20,629 nucleotides of DNA from Pseudomonadota bacterium (GTDB lineage Bacteria; Pseudomonadota; Alphaproteobacteria; Rhizobiales; Devosiaceae): NCBI GenBank assembly GCA_023427545.1, contig JAEZBF010000027.1, forward strand, positions 1 to 20,629. The letters run 5' to 3'. The translations under genes were made by a program, and so were the position numbers. The first letter of the stretch is position 1. Each line of letters starts with the position of its first letter. Positions 7,048 to 15,424 of this stretch are shown here, piece by piece. The notes under the pieces are model-generated. The model did not search any database. It was not told the DNA's origin and saw only the letters and a program-made list of their open reading frames with translations.

Positions 7048-8955
7048 ATGTTGACGAACCTGTTCCGCTGGTTCGAGAACCGTCTCGATCCCTATCCGCA
7101 GGCCGACCCCGCCGAGCCTCCCAAGGGGCTGTTCGCGTTCTGCCTGCACTACAGCTACGGCGCCAAGAAGTGGCTGGCGCTGATGGCCGTTCTCGCTGCG
7201 GCGATCGCAAGCTTCGATATCGTCCTCTTCAGCTTCATCGGCAGCATCGTCGACTGGCTGAGCAATGCCGATCCGGCGACCTTCATGCAGACCGAAGGCA
7301 GCAAGCTCGCTCTGATGGCGGTGTTCCTGATCGTCGTCGTGCCGGTGACGGGCCTGCTGGGCTCGCTCAACATGCACCAGGGGCTGCTGGGCAACTTCCC
7401 GCATCGCATCCGCTGGATGGCGCATCGCTACCTCATCCGCCAGTCGATGAGCTACTTCCAGGACGAGTTCGCCGGCCGCATCGCCGCCAAGCTGATGCAG
7501 ACCGCGCTCGCCGTCCGCGAAGTGGTAATGAAGCTGCTCGACATGGTCGTCTATGTCGGCTTCTACTTCGCCGGCGCGGTGCTGCTGGCCGCGATAAGCG
7601 ACTGGCGCCTGGCGATCCCGTTCCTCGTGTGGCTGGTCGCCTACGCGGCACTGCTCCGCCACTACATTCCGCGCCTGGGCAGGATTTCGCAGGCGCAGGC
7701 CGACGCCCGCTCGTCGATGACGGGCCGGATCGTCGACAGCTACACCAACATTGCGACGGTAAAGCTCTTCTCCCACTCCAGCCGCGAGGAAAGCTACGCC
7801 CACGAGGCGATGGATGAGTTTCTCCAGACCGTTCACAAGCAGATGCGGATGGTGACGATCCTCCACGCCACCATCACCACGTTCAACTGTCTGCTGCTCG
7901 CGGCGGTGGGCGGTATCGGTATCTGGCTGTGGCTCGGGGGCGGGATCACGCCTGGCGCGATTGCCGTCGCTGCGGCGCTGGTGCTGCGCTTCCAGGGCAT
8001 GAGCCAATGGGTCATGTGGGAGATGTCGGCACTGTTCGAGAACATCGGCACGGTGCGCGACGGCATCAGCTCGATCTCACTGCCGCGGGTCGTCGCCGAC
8101 CTGCCGACCGCCAAGCCGATCGGAACGGTAAAGGGCGACATCCGCTTCGAGAACGTTAGCTTCCACTACGGCAAGAAGGGCGGGATCATCGAGGCTCTGA
8201 ACCTTCAGATCGCGCCGGGCGAAAAGATCGGCCTGGTCGGTCGTTCGGGCGCGGGCAAGTCGACCATCGTCAACCTGTTGCTGCGCTTCTATGACAGGGA
8301 GAGCGGTGTCATCACCATCGACGGCACGGACATTGCCACCGTGACGCAGGACTCGCTGCGCGCCAACGTCGGCGTGGTGACGCAGGATACGTCGCTGCTG
8401 CACCGCTCGGTGCGCGAGAACATCGCCTACGGCCGGCCCGATGCAACCGATGCCGAGATCCTGCACGCTGCAAGGCTGGCGGAGGCGGACGGCTTCATCG
8501 ATACGCTGGTCGATATGAAAGGCCGGCGCGGCTTGGACGCCCATGTCGGCGAGCGGGGCGTCAAGCTCTCGGGTGGTCAACGGCAACGCATTGCGATCGC
8601 CCGCGTGCTGCTCAAGAACGCCCCGATTCTCGTGCTTGACGAAGCGACTTCGGCGCTGGACTCCGAGGTCGAGGCGGCGATCCAGGGTCAGCTCCAGCTG
8701 CTCATGCGCAACAAGACGGTCATCGCGATCGCGCACCGTCTTTCGACCATCGCCATGATGGATCGGTTGATCGTCCTCGATCAGGGCAGGGTGGTGGAGC
8801 AGGGCAGTCACGCCGAGCTCATCGCGCTCAACGGCACCTACGCCAAGCTGTGGCACCGTCAGTCCGGCGGCTTCATCGACGCCGATGCGGACGAGGAAAA
8901 GGTCGGCGTGGCAGCGCATGGCGCGGAAGTCGGCGGCGCGGCGGCAGCCGAGTAG
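7048..8955 (+). CDS. ABC exporter half-transporter (fused membrane and ATPase domains)
   Basis: A type IV ABC exporter subunit, expected to work as a homodimer in the inner membrane and drive efflux or flipping with ATP. Of 635 residues, the first roughly 340 hold the six-helix membrane domain (clear hydrophobic stretches near 44-66, 87-106, 165-203, 276-315). The C-terminal ATPase has Walker A GRSGAGKST (398-406), Q-loop Gln446, signature LSGGQRQR (from 507), Walker B ILVLDEA (527-533) and H-loop His563. The tail is Ala/Gly/Glu-rich and looks dispensable. I chose ATG 7048 because GGAG (7036-7039) sits eight bases upstream; an in-frame GTG at 7030 would add six residues. The substrate is not evident. 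Exporters of this build do not import sugars, so it is probably not the uptake system for the mannosidase downstream. Confidence 0.92.
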   Translation: MLTNLFRWFENRLDPYPQADPAEPPKGLFAFCLHYSYGAKKWLALMAVLAAAIASFDIVLFSFIGSIVDWLSNADPATFMQTEGSKLALMAVFLIVVVPVTGLLGSLNMHQGLLGNFPHRIRWMAHRYLIRQSMSYFQDEFAGRIAAKLMQTALAVREVVMKLLDMVVYVGFYFAGAVLLAAISDWRLAIPFLVWLVAYAALLRHYIPRLGRISQAQADARSSMTGRIVDSYTNIATVKLFSHSSREESYAHEAMDEFLQTVHKQMRMVTILHATITTFNCLLLAAVGGIGIWLWLGGGITPGAIAVAAALVLRFQGMSQWVMWEMSALFENIGTVRDGISSISLPRVVADLPTAKPIGTVKGDIRFENVSFHYGKKGGIIEALNLQIAPGEKIGLVGRSGAGKSTIVNLLLRFYDRESGVITIDGTDIATVTQDSLRANVGVVTQDTSLLHRSVRENIAYGRPDATDAEILHAARLAEADGFIDTLVDMKGRRGLDAHVGERGVKLSGGQRQRIAIARVLLKNAPILVLDEATSALDSEVEAAIQGQLQLLMRNKTVIAIAHRLSTIAMMDRLIVLDQGRVVEQGSHAELIALNGTYAKLWHRQSGGFIDADADEEKVGVAAHGAEVGGAAAAE

Positions 8956-9067
8956 CCGGCGGATAGGCCAATGCGGAGGTCCCAGGGTCGCTACTGCGCG
9001 GGTAGTTGACCTAGCGAGCGGGGGAGGGCCGGGTTACAAAGCTCCGACCGATCTCCCGGAGACACTC

Positions 9068-11557
9068 ATGGCCTCGATAACCGGCGCGCTCATGCCGTAT
9101 GGTGAGCTCGACCTTTCGGGCATTTTCACCCTCACCTCGCCCGAGAAGCCGATCAACGTGCCCATCTCGCTCCCGGGCGATGTGCACTCGGCCCTGCTCG
9201 CCGCGGGAGAAGTCCCCGACCCCTACTTCCGCGACAACGAAGTTATGGTGATGTGGGTTAACCGCACGCCGTGGACGATCGAGGGCACCTTCGAGGCGAG
9301 CGCCGCCGACATCGACGGTTACCTGACGCTCACACTGAGCGAGGTGGATTGCATCGCCACGATCTACCTCAACGGCGAGGAGATCGCGCGCACGCAGAAC
9401 ACCTTCATCCGCTACGACCTCGATGTCACCGGCAAGGTGCTGGCGGGTACCAACGCTCTGCGGTTCGAGTTCGCCGTTACACGCGACGTGGCCAACGCCC
9501 GCGCCGCCGCACACCCGTTTCCCATTCCGTTCACGCTGAACTACCTCAGCAATGGGTTGGAAGGCGTGCAGCTGAACTTCGTTCGAAAGCCCGCCTGCCA
9601 TGCGGGTTGGGACTGGGGCATCTGCCTGATGCCGACGGGCATCTACGGGAGGATGGCGCTCCGGCGATCGCGCCTCGCGCGCCATGAGAGCGTGCAGGTC
9701 GACCAGGCCTATGGCCGCAGGTTGGTCGAGCTCACGATTACCGCACGGATTTTCGCCTTCGGCGATGGCGTCGTCGAGCTCACCCACGAGATCGACGGCC
9801 AGAGGGTTGGCGGCAGTGTTGCGGTTCGAGCAGGCGAGAACGTCGTCGTCCATACGCTCATCATCAAGAACCCTCGCCTGTGGTGGCCGAACGGGCAGGG
9901 CGAGCAGCCCCTCTACGATCTGGTGACTACGCTCGATGGCGAAGTGACCAGGCGGCGGATCGGACTGCGGAAGCTGGAATGGATTGTCGAGAAGGACGAA
10001 ATCGACCACTCGTTCAAGCTCCGGGTCAACGGGCGCGACATCACTGCAATGGGCGCCAACTGGATCCCTGCCGACGCCATTCCCTCGCGCATCACCCCGG
10101 CGGCCGTGCGCGACCTGCTCGAGAGCGCCAAGGCGGTCAACATGAACATAATGCGGGTCTGGGGCGGCGGACAGTACGAGCCGGACTACTTCTACGAGAT
10201 CTGCGACGAACTCGGGATCATGGTCTGGCAGGACTTCATGTTCTCCTGCATGAGCTATCCCTCCAACCGCGAGTTCCTCGACGATGTCGCGGTGGAGATC
10301 ACCCAGCAGGTGCGCCGCCTCAGCCATCACTCCTGCATTGCAATCTGGTGCGGCGACAACGAGGTGATCGGTTCCCTGAGCTGGTATCCCGAGACCAAGG
10401 CGAATCCCGAACGCTACGTCGCCAACTACGATCGCCTGAACTCGATGCTGCAGCGGATCGTCGAGGACGAAGACCCCGCGCGGCGGTTCTGGCCGTCATC
10501 CCCCTCGCTGGGCTACCTCGACTTCGCCGACGGCTGGCACTCCGATACGCGCGGCGACACGCACTACTGGGACGTCTGGCACGCGGCAAAACCCTTCGAA
10601 GCCTATCGAACCGTAAACCCACGCTTCGCCTCGGAGTTCGGCTTCCAGAGCTTCACCTCGACCAACATCATCGAGACCTTCACCGACCCCGAGGATCGCA
10701 ACCCGTCCTCTCCTGTGATGGAGGCGCACCAGCGCAATCCGGGGGGCAACGCGCGCATCCTCGAAACCATGGCGCGCTATTTCCGCTTCCCCCGCGACTT
10801 CGAGCAGATGGTCTTCCTCAGCCAGGTCCAGCAAGGCCTCGCGATCAAGACGGCGATCGAATACTGGCGGTCGACGAAGCCACGCTGCATGGGCACGCTC
10901 TACTGGCAGATCAACGACATCTACCCCGTCGCGAGCTGGGCGAGCCTCGACTACGGCGGGCAATGGAAGCTCCTGCACTACATGGCCCGCCGCTTCTTCT
11001 ACCCGGTCAATGTAGTCGCGTTCCCCGAGAAGGACAGCGGTGAGATTCTGCTCAAGGGCATCAACGACACGGCCGGGCGGGCATCGATCACTTACGAGGT
11101 GCTGGCGGTGGAAATGAGCGGCGCTGTACGCGAGATCTTGGCCGGCAAAGCGAACCTCTCCGCCGACAGGGCCGAGGTGCTCAAGCGCATCCCGCTGGCC
11201 GGGCTCGGCGACAACGAGTTCCTGTTCATCTCCTGGCGGGACAAGGAGGGCAACCTGCTAGGGGAGAACGATTTCTTCCCCAAGGCCTATAAGCACTACG
11301 ATCTGCCCGCCGCGCAGGTGCGCATCGCCTTGTCGTCGGAAGGCGGCAAGCCGGTCCTGACCCTCTCGTCCGACGCTCCTGCGCTGTTCGTCACCGCCAC
11401 TGCAGCCATATCGGGCTATTTCTCCGACAACGCAGTCACGTTGGTGCCCGGTCGTGAGACGAGGCTGACATTCACGCCGCGGGGAGCGGTCAAAGTGAAC
11501 CAGAAGGCGCTGGCCTCCGGCCTCAAGGTGCGCCACCTTCGCGAGACATTTGTCTGA
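9068..11557 (+). CDS. Cytoplasmic beta-mannosidase (glycoside hydrolase family 2)
   Basis: Hydrolyses terminal beta-linked mannose from manno-oligosaccharides or glycoside ends. With the start at ATG 9068 the protein has 829 residues, typical for GH2 beta-mannosidases. Visible: N-terminal sugar-binding beta domain (LPGDVHSALLAAGEVPDPYF at 35-54, a segment characteristic of this subfamily); HAGWDWG (178-184); RVWGGGQYEPDYFYEICDE (363-381) in the TIM barrel; acid/base Glu432 in WCGDNE; nucleophile Glu523 in SEFGFQS; and YWQINDIYPVASW (612-624). GGAGA (9058-9062) lies five bases before this ATG, so the longer reading frame starting at 8885 inside the ABC gene is rejected. There is no signal peptide, so substrate must be imported. 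The next gene starts 10 bp after the stop, implying one transcript with the isomerase. Confidence 0.94.
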   Translation: MASITGALMPYGELDLSGIFTLTSPEKPINVPISLPGDVHSALLAAGEVPDPYFRDNEVMVMWVNRTPWTIEGTFEASAADIDGYLTLTLSEVDCIATIYLNGEEIARTQNTFIRYDLDVTGKVLAGTNALRFEFAVTRDVANARAAAHPFPIPFTLNYLSNGLEGVQLNFVRKPACHAGWDWGICLMPTGIYGRMALRRSRLARHESVQVDQAYGRRLVELTITARIFAFGDGVVELTHEIDGQRVGGSVAVRAGENVVVHTLIIKNPRLWWPNGQGEQPLYDLVTTLDGEVTRRRIGLRKLEWIVEKDEIDHSFKLRVNGRDITAMGANWIPADAIPSRITPAAVRDLLESAKAVNMNIMRVWGGGQYEPDYFYEICDELGIMVWQDFMFSCMSYPSNREFLDDVAVEITQQVRRLSHHSCIAIWCGDNEVIGSLSWYPETKANPERYVANYDRLNSMLQRIVEDEDPARRFWPSSPSLGYLDFADGWHSDTRGDTHYWDVWHAAKPFEAYRTVNPRFASEFGFQSFTSTNIIETFTDPEDRNPSSPVMEAHQRNPGGNARILETMARYFRFPRDFEQMVFLSQVQQGLAIKTAIEYWRSTKPRCMGTLYWQINDIYPVASWASLDYGGQWKLLHYMARRFFYPVNVVAFPEKDSGEILLKGINDTAGRASITYEVLAVEMSGAVREILAGKANLSADRAEVLKRIPLAGLGDNEFLFISWRDKEGNLLGENDFFPKAYKHYDLPAAQVRIALSSEGGKPVLTLSSDAPALFVTATAAISGYFSDNAVTLVPGRETRLTFTPRGAVKVNQKALASGLKVRHLRETFV

Positions 11558-11567
11558 GGGGATCGAG

Positions 11568-12272
11568 ATGGCGAACGCATCAATCAAGCGCAGCCGCATC
11601 AACGAGATCATGCAGGAGGCCGATGAGTTCATCGGCTCCTTCGGTTATGTCCTGCCGCCGTTCGCCTACTGGTCTCCCGACGAGTTCAGGGCGCGCAAGG
11701 CCGAGGCGCAGATGATCATCGACCGAAACTGCGGCTGGGACATTTCGGACTACGGGCTGGGGGAGTTCGAAAAGACCGGGCTCTTTCTCTTCACCGTCCG
11801 CAACGGCGACAATCGCGACCTCAGCAGGGGCAGGGGAATGCTGTATGCCGAGAAGGCGATGATCAGCCGGGAGAACCAGTACTCGCCGATGCACCGGCAC
11901 AATCTGAAGGCCGAGGACATCATCAACCGCGGCGGCGGCACGCTCGTCATCGAGCTCTATGGCGATACGGGCGGAAGGTGCGACCGCTCCAAAGGTACGG
12001 TGGTCTACACCGACGGCATTCGCCGCGACCTCGAGCCAGGCCACAAGCTCCGGCTCGCGCCCGGCGAAAGCGTTACTCTCATGCCCAACGAGCACTGGCA
12101 CGCCTTCTGGGGTGAGGGCGGGGACGTGTTCATCGGGGAGGTCTCGACCGTCAACGACGACAACACGGACAACGTGTTCGAGGACCCGCGGATCGCCCGC
12201 TTCTCCGGCATCGAGGAAGATGTCGAGCCGCTGCACCTCCTCGTGTCGGACTACAAGACCTGGCTCGCGTGA
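11568..12272 (+). CDS. D-lyxose ketol-isomerase family protein (probable D-mannose/D-lyxose isomerase)
   Basis: A 234-residue cupin-fold sugar isomerase of the D-lyxose isomerase family. Characterised members use a divalent metal and interconvert D-lyxose/D-xylulose and D-mannose/D-fructose. The N-terminus (RSRINEIMQEADEFIGSFGY, then LPPFAYWSPDEF) is typical. Likely metal ligands are His109 and His111 in MHRHNLKAED, Glu116, and His176 or His178 in NEHWHAFW. The start ATG is preceded by GAGGGG (11556-11561) at good spacing, and it sits 10 bp after the mannosidase stop. The context argues that mannose released by the mannosidase is its in vivo substrate, giving fructose for glycolysis. That role is inferred; the family call is strong. 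Confidence 0.9.
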   Translation: MANASIKRSRINEIMQEADEFIGSFGYVLPPFAYWSPDEFRARKAEAQMIIDRNCGWDISDYGLGEFEKTGLFLFTVRNGDNRDLSRGRGMLYAEKAMISRENQYSPMHRHNLKAEDIINRGGGTLVIELYGDTGGRCDRSKGTVVYTDGIRRDLEPGHKLRLAPGESVTLMPNEHWHAFWGEGGDVFIGEVSTVNDDNTDNVFEDPRIARFSGIEEDVEPLHLLVSDYKTWLA

Positions 12273-12344
12273 GGCGCCAACGGTAGGCAACGGCTGAGGA
12301 GCGTCTGCGTTCTGGAGTGACAAACCAGAGTTGTGGAGCCCCTC

Positions 12345-12773
12345 ATGCCGAACTCAGTTGCCACCCGATCCAGCAATCCGTCGGACCCTGCCCGCAGCCT
12401 CGCCTATGGGCTCGGCTGGTTCTCACTCGTGCTTGGGCTCGGTGAAATTCTCGCGCCCCGCCAGATCAAGCGCAGCATTGGTGCGACCGCGCCGAAGTCG
12501 ATCTTCCAGAGCTATGGCCTGCGCGAGATTGCGGCCGGCGCGATGATCCTGATGTCTCGCGACCCCAACAAGATGGTCTGGGGCCGTGTTGCCGGCGACC
12601 TGCTGGACATCGCAACGCTCGCACCGACCCTGAGGCGCACGAACCCGCACCGCCCGGCCGCTTCGGGGGCGATGGCTTTCGTGCTGCTCGCTACCGCGCT
12701 GGACGTATACACGGCGATGATGCAAAGCCGCTCCGGTACCCGTCGTCGCTCTGATCGGCGCGCCGCCGCCTGA
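12345..12773 (+). CDS. Small membrane protein, DUF4267 / SRPBCC-N-terminal-like
   Basis: A 142-residue protein without a known function. About residues 17-38 (LAYGLGWFSLVLGLGEILAP) and 107-127 (GAMAFVLLATALDVYTAMMQ) look like membrane helices, with moderately hydrophobic stretches at 58-71 and 82-96 between. The pattern GLGWFSLVLGLGEILAP...GLREIAAGAMIL...WGRVAGDLLDI resembles the membrane segment found alone or fused ahead of SRPBCC (cyclase/dehydrase-like) domains in alphaproteobacteria. Here the SRPBCC part is absent. The tail is Arg-rich (RRRSDRR). ATG 12345 is preferred because GTGGAG (12333-12338) lies six bases upstream; an in-frame GTG at 12333 is the alternative. A 72-bp gap separates it from the isomerase, so co-transcription is possible. 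Confidence 0.7.
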   Translation: MPNSVATRSSNPSDPARSLAYGLGWFSLVLGLGEILAPRQIKRSIGATAPKSIFQSYGLREIAAGAMILMSRDPNKMVWGRVAGDLLDIATLAPTLRRTNPHRPAASGAMAFVLLATALDVYTAMMQSRSGTRRRSDRRAAA

Positions 12774-12811
12774 GCACCGTCCGTTGACTGAGAGCCGCGA
12801 TGGCTCCACGT

Positions 12812-12849
12812 TGCGCTCCGCGGCGCCTTCGACCGCGCCGCGGAGCGCA
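12812..12849 (+). promoter_or_regulatory. 15-bp perfect hairpin burying the ribosome-binding site of the EamA transporter
   Basis: TGCGCTCCGCGGCGC (12812-12826) and GCGCCGCGGAGCGCA (12835-12849) are exact complements with an 8-base loop CTTCGACC. The right arm contains the only candidate ribosome-binding site, GGAG at 12842-12845, and ends on the A of the ATG. In RNA this nearly all-GC stem would block initiation unless unwound or disrupted. No U-tract follows, so a standard terminator is unlikely. A REP-like repeat is the alternative reading. Confidence 0.6.
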
Positions 12850-13769
12850 TGACGTCTACTCCCCACAAGCCCAAACGAGATCGCCGGCTCCTCGGGATCG
12901 GCCTCATCGTTGTTGCCTTCAGCCTGTTCACTGGCATCGACTCATCGGCCAAGTGGCTGGCGCTTGCCGGACTTCCCGTCCTTCAGATCGTCTTTCTCCG
13001 CTACGCTATCCACCTAGCGATCGCCGGGCTGATCCATGTGCCGTCGACCCGTGGACGGGTGCTGCGGACCGGCCACCTCCGGCTGGAACTTGTCCGAGCC
13101 GCCTGCCTCATGCTGTCAACCGCATGCAACCTCACCGCGGTGACCATGCTGCCACTGACGGTGACGGGCTCCATCGCCTTCACGATGCCGCTGGCGATAA
13201 CCGCGCTGTCGATCCCGCTGCTGGGCGAACGGGTTGGCTGGCGGCGCTGGACGGCCATCTTGGTCGGTCTTGTGGGTATTCTCATCATCGTCCGGCCCGG
13301 CACGGAGGCCTTCCACCCGGCGGCCCTGCTGCCGCTCGCGGCGACGATCTTCACCTCGATCTACTTCATTCTGACCCGCAAGCTTTCGGCCTACGACTCG
13401 ATCGCGACTCAGCAAATCTACTCGGGCTTGGTAGCGACGGTCTGCTTTGCGCCGCTGGCGCTGTCGCATTGGGTCTGGCCCACCAATCCGCTGGACTGGA
13501 CCGTCTTCTTCATGATCGGCGTGTTCGGCTTTTCTGGCCACCAGCTGAGCACGACTGCGCATGGCTTGGCGCCCGCGTCGGTGCTCGCCCCGTTCGCCTA
13601 TATGCAGATTGTTTCGATCACGACCGTCAGCTGGCTCGTATTTCACCAGCCGCCCGATGTCTGGATCTTCGTTGGTGCGCCGATCATCATCGGCTCGGGA
13701 CTCTACATCTGGCTGCGCGAGCGCAAGCTGCACAAGCAGCAGGTGGAGGAGCTGTCGGTGGTGGACTAG
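12849..13769 (+). CDS. EamA-family DMT transporter
   Basis: A 306-residue inner-membrane protein of the drug/metabolite transporter superfamily, built from two repeats of about five helices (roughly residues 14-140 and 150-295). The N-terminal basic segment (PHKPKRDRR) before the first helix and the basic C-terminal tail (LRERKLHKQQ) suggest cytoplasmic ends. Conserved DMT features include FLRYAIHLAIAGL near 49-61 and LLGERVGWRRWTAILVGLVG near 123-142, the usual end of the first EamA repeat. Substrate cannot be told; members export amino acids, purines or other metabolites. The ATG is inside a strong hairpin and the GGAG site is only three bases away, shorter than usual, so expression may be low or conditional. 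Confidence 0.88.
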   Translation: MTSTPHKPKRDRRLLGIGLIVVAFSLFTGIDSSAKWLALAGLPVLQIVFLRYAIHLAIAGLIHVPSTRGRVLRTGHLRLELVRAACLMLSTACNLTAVTMLPLTVTGSIAFTMPLAITALSIPLLGERVGWRRWTAILVGLVGILIIVRPGTEAFHPAALLPLAATIFTSIYFILTRKLSAYDSIATQQIYSGLVATVCFAPLALSHWVWPTNPLDWTVFFMIGVFGFSGHQLSTTAHGLAPASVLAPFAYMQIVSITTVSWLVFHQPPDVWIFVGAPIIIGSGLYIWLRERKLHKQQVEELSVVD

Positions 13770-13797
13770 ACTGGAGCAACCATCGTTCGAGCGCGAG

Positions 13798-13815
13798 CGT
13801 TTGGCCGGGCAAACG
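13798..13815 (+). repeat. Short hairpin abutting the DUF2188 ribosome-binding site
   Basis: CGTTTG (13798-13803) and CAAACG (13810-13815) enclose a 6-base loop GCCGGG. The stem ends at the first G of GAGGAG (13815-13820), the ribosome-binding site of the next gene. It lies in the 59-bp gap after the EamA transporter. Small and possibly fortuitous. Confidence 0.25.
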
Positions 13816-13828
13816 AGGAGCAGCAAGC

Positions 13829-14068
13829 ATGGCGGAAGTGCACTATCGGATCGTCGAGCACGATGGCGGCTGGGCTTACAAGCTGGGCGATGTTTATTCC
13901 GAGACCTATCCGACCCACGACGATGCGTTCGCCGCAGCCCGGGCCGCCGCCGCGCGGCAGGAACAGCCCGGCCGGACCGGCGACATCCTTTTCCAGGATG
14001 CCGACGGCAAGTGGCATCGCGAGCTCGCCGACGGCACGCGGCACCCCCATGCGGAAGTCGACGACTAA
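13829..14068 (+). CDS. DUF2188-family small protein
   Basis: A 79-residue soluble protein of unknown function. The opening VHYRIVEHDGGWAYKLGDVYSETYPTHDDAFAAARAAA has the W-x-[YV]-K ... S-x-[TS]-[FY]-x-[ST]-x-x-[DE]-A layout of DUF2188 proteins, followed by a short acidic second half with DILFQDADGKWHRE. The start is clear: GAGGAG eight bases before ATG 13829. An upstream open frame that would fuse it to sequence across the EamA gene is only an unbroken alternate frame. Its TAA stop (14066-14068) overlaps the stop of the convergent mntH gene by two bases. No function can be given from context. Confidence 0.8.
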   Translation: MAEVHYRIVEHDGGWAYKLGDVYSETYPTHDDAFAAARAAAARQEQPGRTGDILFQDADGKWHRELADGTRHPHAEVDD

Positions 14069-15408
14069 GCGCCCCCCGCCGAGACGAAGTCATAGAGCAG
14101 CTTGACGTTCAGCCCGGCGATGATCACCGCGATCAGGCCGGCAAAGGCGATCAGCCATGCGGGAGCGACCAGTTCGCCCATCTTGTTGCGGTCGGCCGTG
14201 AACATCACTAGCGGAAACACTGCGAACGAGAGCTGCAGGCTGAGCACCACCTGGGTGAGGATCAACAGCTCCGCCGTACCCCTCGTGCCGTAGAGGATCG
14301 TGACTGCGGCCGCGGGGATAATGGCGATCGCTCGGGTGACCAGCCGTCGTAGCCATGGCGCCAGCTTGATCCGAAGGAAGCCCTCCATCACGATCTGACC
14401 GGCAAGTGTCGCCGTGACTGTCGAGTTGATGCCGCAGCAGAGCAGCGCGACGCCGAACAGGGTAGGGGCGACGGCGACCCCGAGCAGCGGCTCGAGCAGG
14501 TTGTGCGCTTCGCCGAGCTCCGCCACGTCCGTTTGGCCGCTGGCGTGGAAAGTGGCTGCCGCAAGGATCAGGATCGAAGCGTTGATCAGCAGCGCGAACA
14601 TCAGCGCCACCGTCGAATCAATCGTGGCGAAGGTCAGCGCCTCCTTCTTTTCGGCGATCGTCTCGCCGTAGGCGCGCGTCTGCACGATCCCCGAATGAAG
14701 GTAGAGGTTGTGCGGCATCACCGTCGCGCCAAGGATGCCCAGGGCGAGATAGAGCATGTCCGGGTTGGTGACGATGTCAGTCGTCGGCGCAAAGCCGCGG
14801 ATCACGCCGCCCCAGTCCGGGTTGGCCAGTGCGATCTGAACGGCGAAGCAGACCGCGATCACGCCCAGCAGCGCGATGATCAGGGCCTCGACCCAACGGA
14901 AGCCCAGCTTCTGCAGATAGAGGATCAGGAAAACGTCGAGCGCAGTGACGATCACGCCAATCTCGAGCGGCAGCCCGAAGATCAGGTTGAGCCCGATCGC
15001 AGTGCCGATGACCTCCGCAATATCCGTCGCGATGATGGCGACCTCTGCCAGCAGCCACAGCACGAAGGCTACCGGGCGTGGGAAGGCATCGCGGCATGCT
15101 TGGGCGAGATCGCGTCCCGATGCGATAGCGAGCCGCGCGCAGAGCGACTGCAGCACAATTGCCATGATGTTAGAGACGAGCGCGACGACCAGCAGCGCGT
15201 AGCCAAAGCGGGAGCCGCCGGCGAGGGAGGTCGCCCAATTTCCGGGGTCCATGTAGCCAACTGCAACGAGATAGCCCGGTCCGACGAATGCGGCCGCTCG
15301 TCGCCACGCACTGCCCGGCCGGACTGGCACGGTCCGGTGGACGTCGGCCAGGGAAGCGTCGCCGCGGGGAGCAATCCAACCGGTCTTCTCGGCGAGCCTG
15401 GCGTCCAT
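14065..15408 (-). CDS. mntH: Nramp-family divalent metal transporter (MntH-type)
   Basis: A proton-coupled importer of Mn2+ (and possibly Fe2+) in the inner membrane. With the start at 15408 the protein has 447 residues and about 11 membrane helices. The two Nramp signatures are intact: DPGN at residues 54-57 (metal ligands Asp54 and Asn57) and GATVMPHNLYLHS around 227-239 with the metal-binding Met231. Met231 marks the Nramp metal transporters proper. Longer starts at 15435 and 15522 are in frame but lie at or upstream of the predicted promoter and would add a non-conserved leader, so I prefer 15408; its ribosome-binding site is weak (GAGC). The gene diverges from the M24 gene and converges with the DUF2188 gene at overlapping stops. 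Confidence 0.93.
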   Translation of the reverse strand: MDARLAEKTGWIAPRGDASLADVHRTVPVRPGSAWRRAAAFVGPGYLVAVGYMDPGNWATSLAGGSRFGYALLVVALVSNIMAIVLQSLCARLAIASGRDLAQACRDAFPRPVAFVLWLLAEVAIIATDIAEVIGTAIGLNLIFGLPLEIGVIVTALDVFLILYLQKLGFRWVEALIIALLGVIAVCFAVQIALANPDWGGVIRGFAPTTDIVTNPDMLYLALGILGATVMPHNLYLHSGIVQTRAYGETIAEKKEALTFATIDSTVALMFALLINASILILAAATFHASGQTDVAELGEAHNLLEPLLGVAVAPTLFGVALLCCGINSTVTATLAGQIVMEGFLRIKLAPWLRRLVTRAIAIIPAAAVTILYGTRGTAELLILTQVVLSLQLSFAVFPLVMFTADRNKMGELVAPAWLIAFAGLIAVIIAGLNVKLLYDFVSAGGA

Positions 15409-15424
15409 CGCATGCTCATTGCTC

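Noticed and set aside
9004..9042. TTGACC and TACAAA as a promoter for the beta-mannosidase
   Set aside because: The hexamers are about 23 bases apart, too far for a sigma70-type promoter; no better pair was seen in the gap.
8885..9067. A 61-residue N-terminal extension of the beta-mannosidase beginning inside the ABC gene
   Set aside because: The segment is Arg/Ser-rich out-of-frame sequence, and a good ribosome-binding site precedes ATG 9068.
9011..10330. A 439-codon open frame antisense to the beta-mannosidase
   Set aside because: Composition is a shadow of the GH2 gene (His/Glu/Arg/Val-rich), with no domain motifs.
12800..14068. A 422-codon open frame running across the EamA gene and fused in frame to the DUF2188 gene
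   Set aside because: The part before 13829 is a Pro/Arg/His-rich alternate-frame translation of the EamA gene; DUF2188 has its own ribosome-binding site and ATG.
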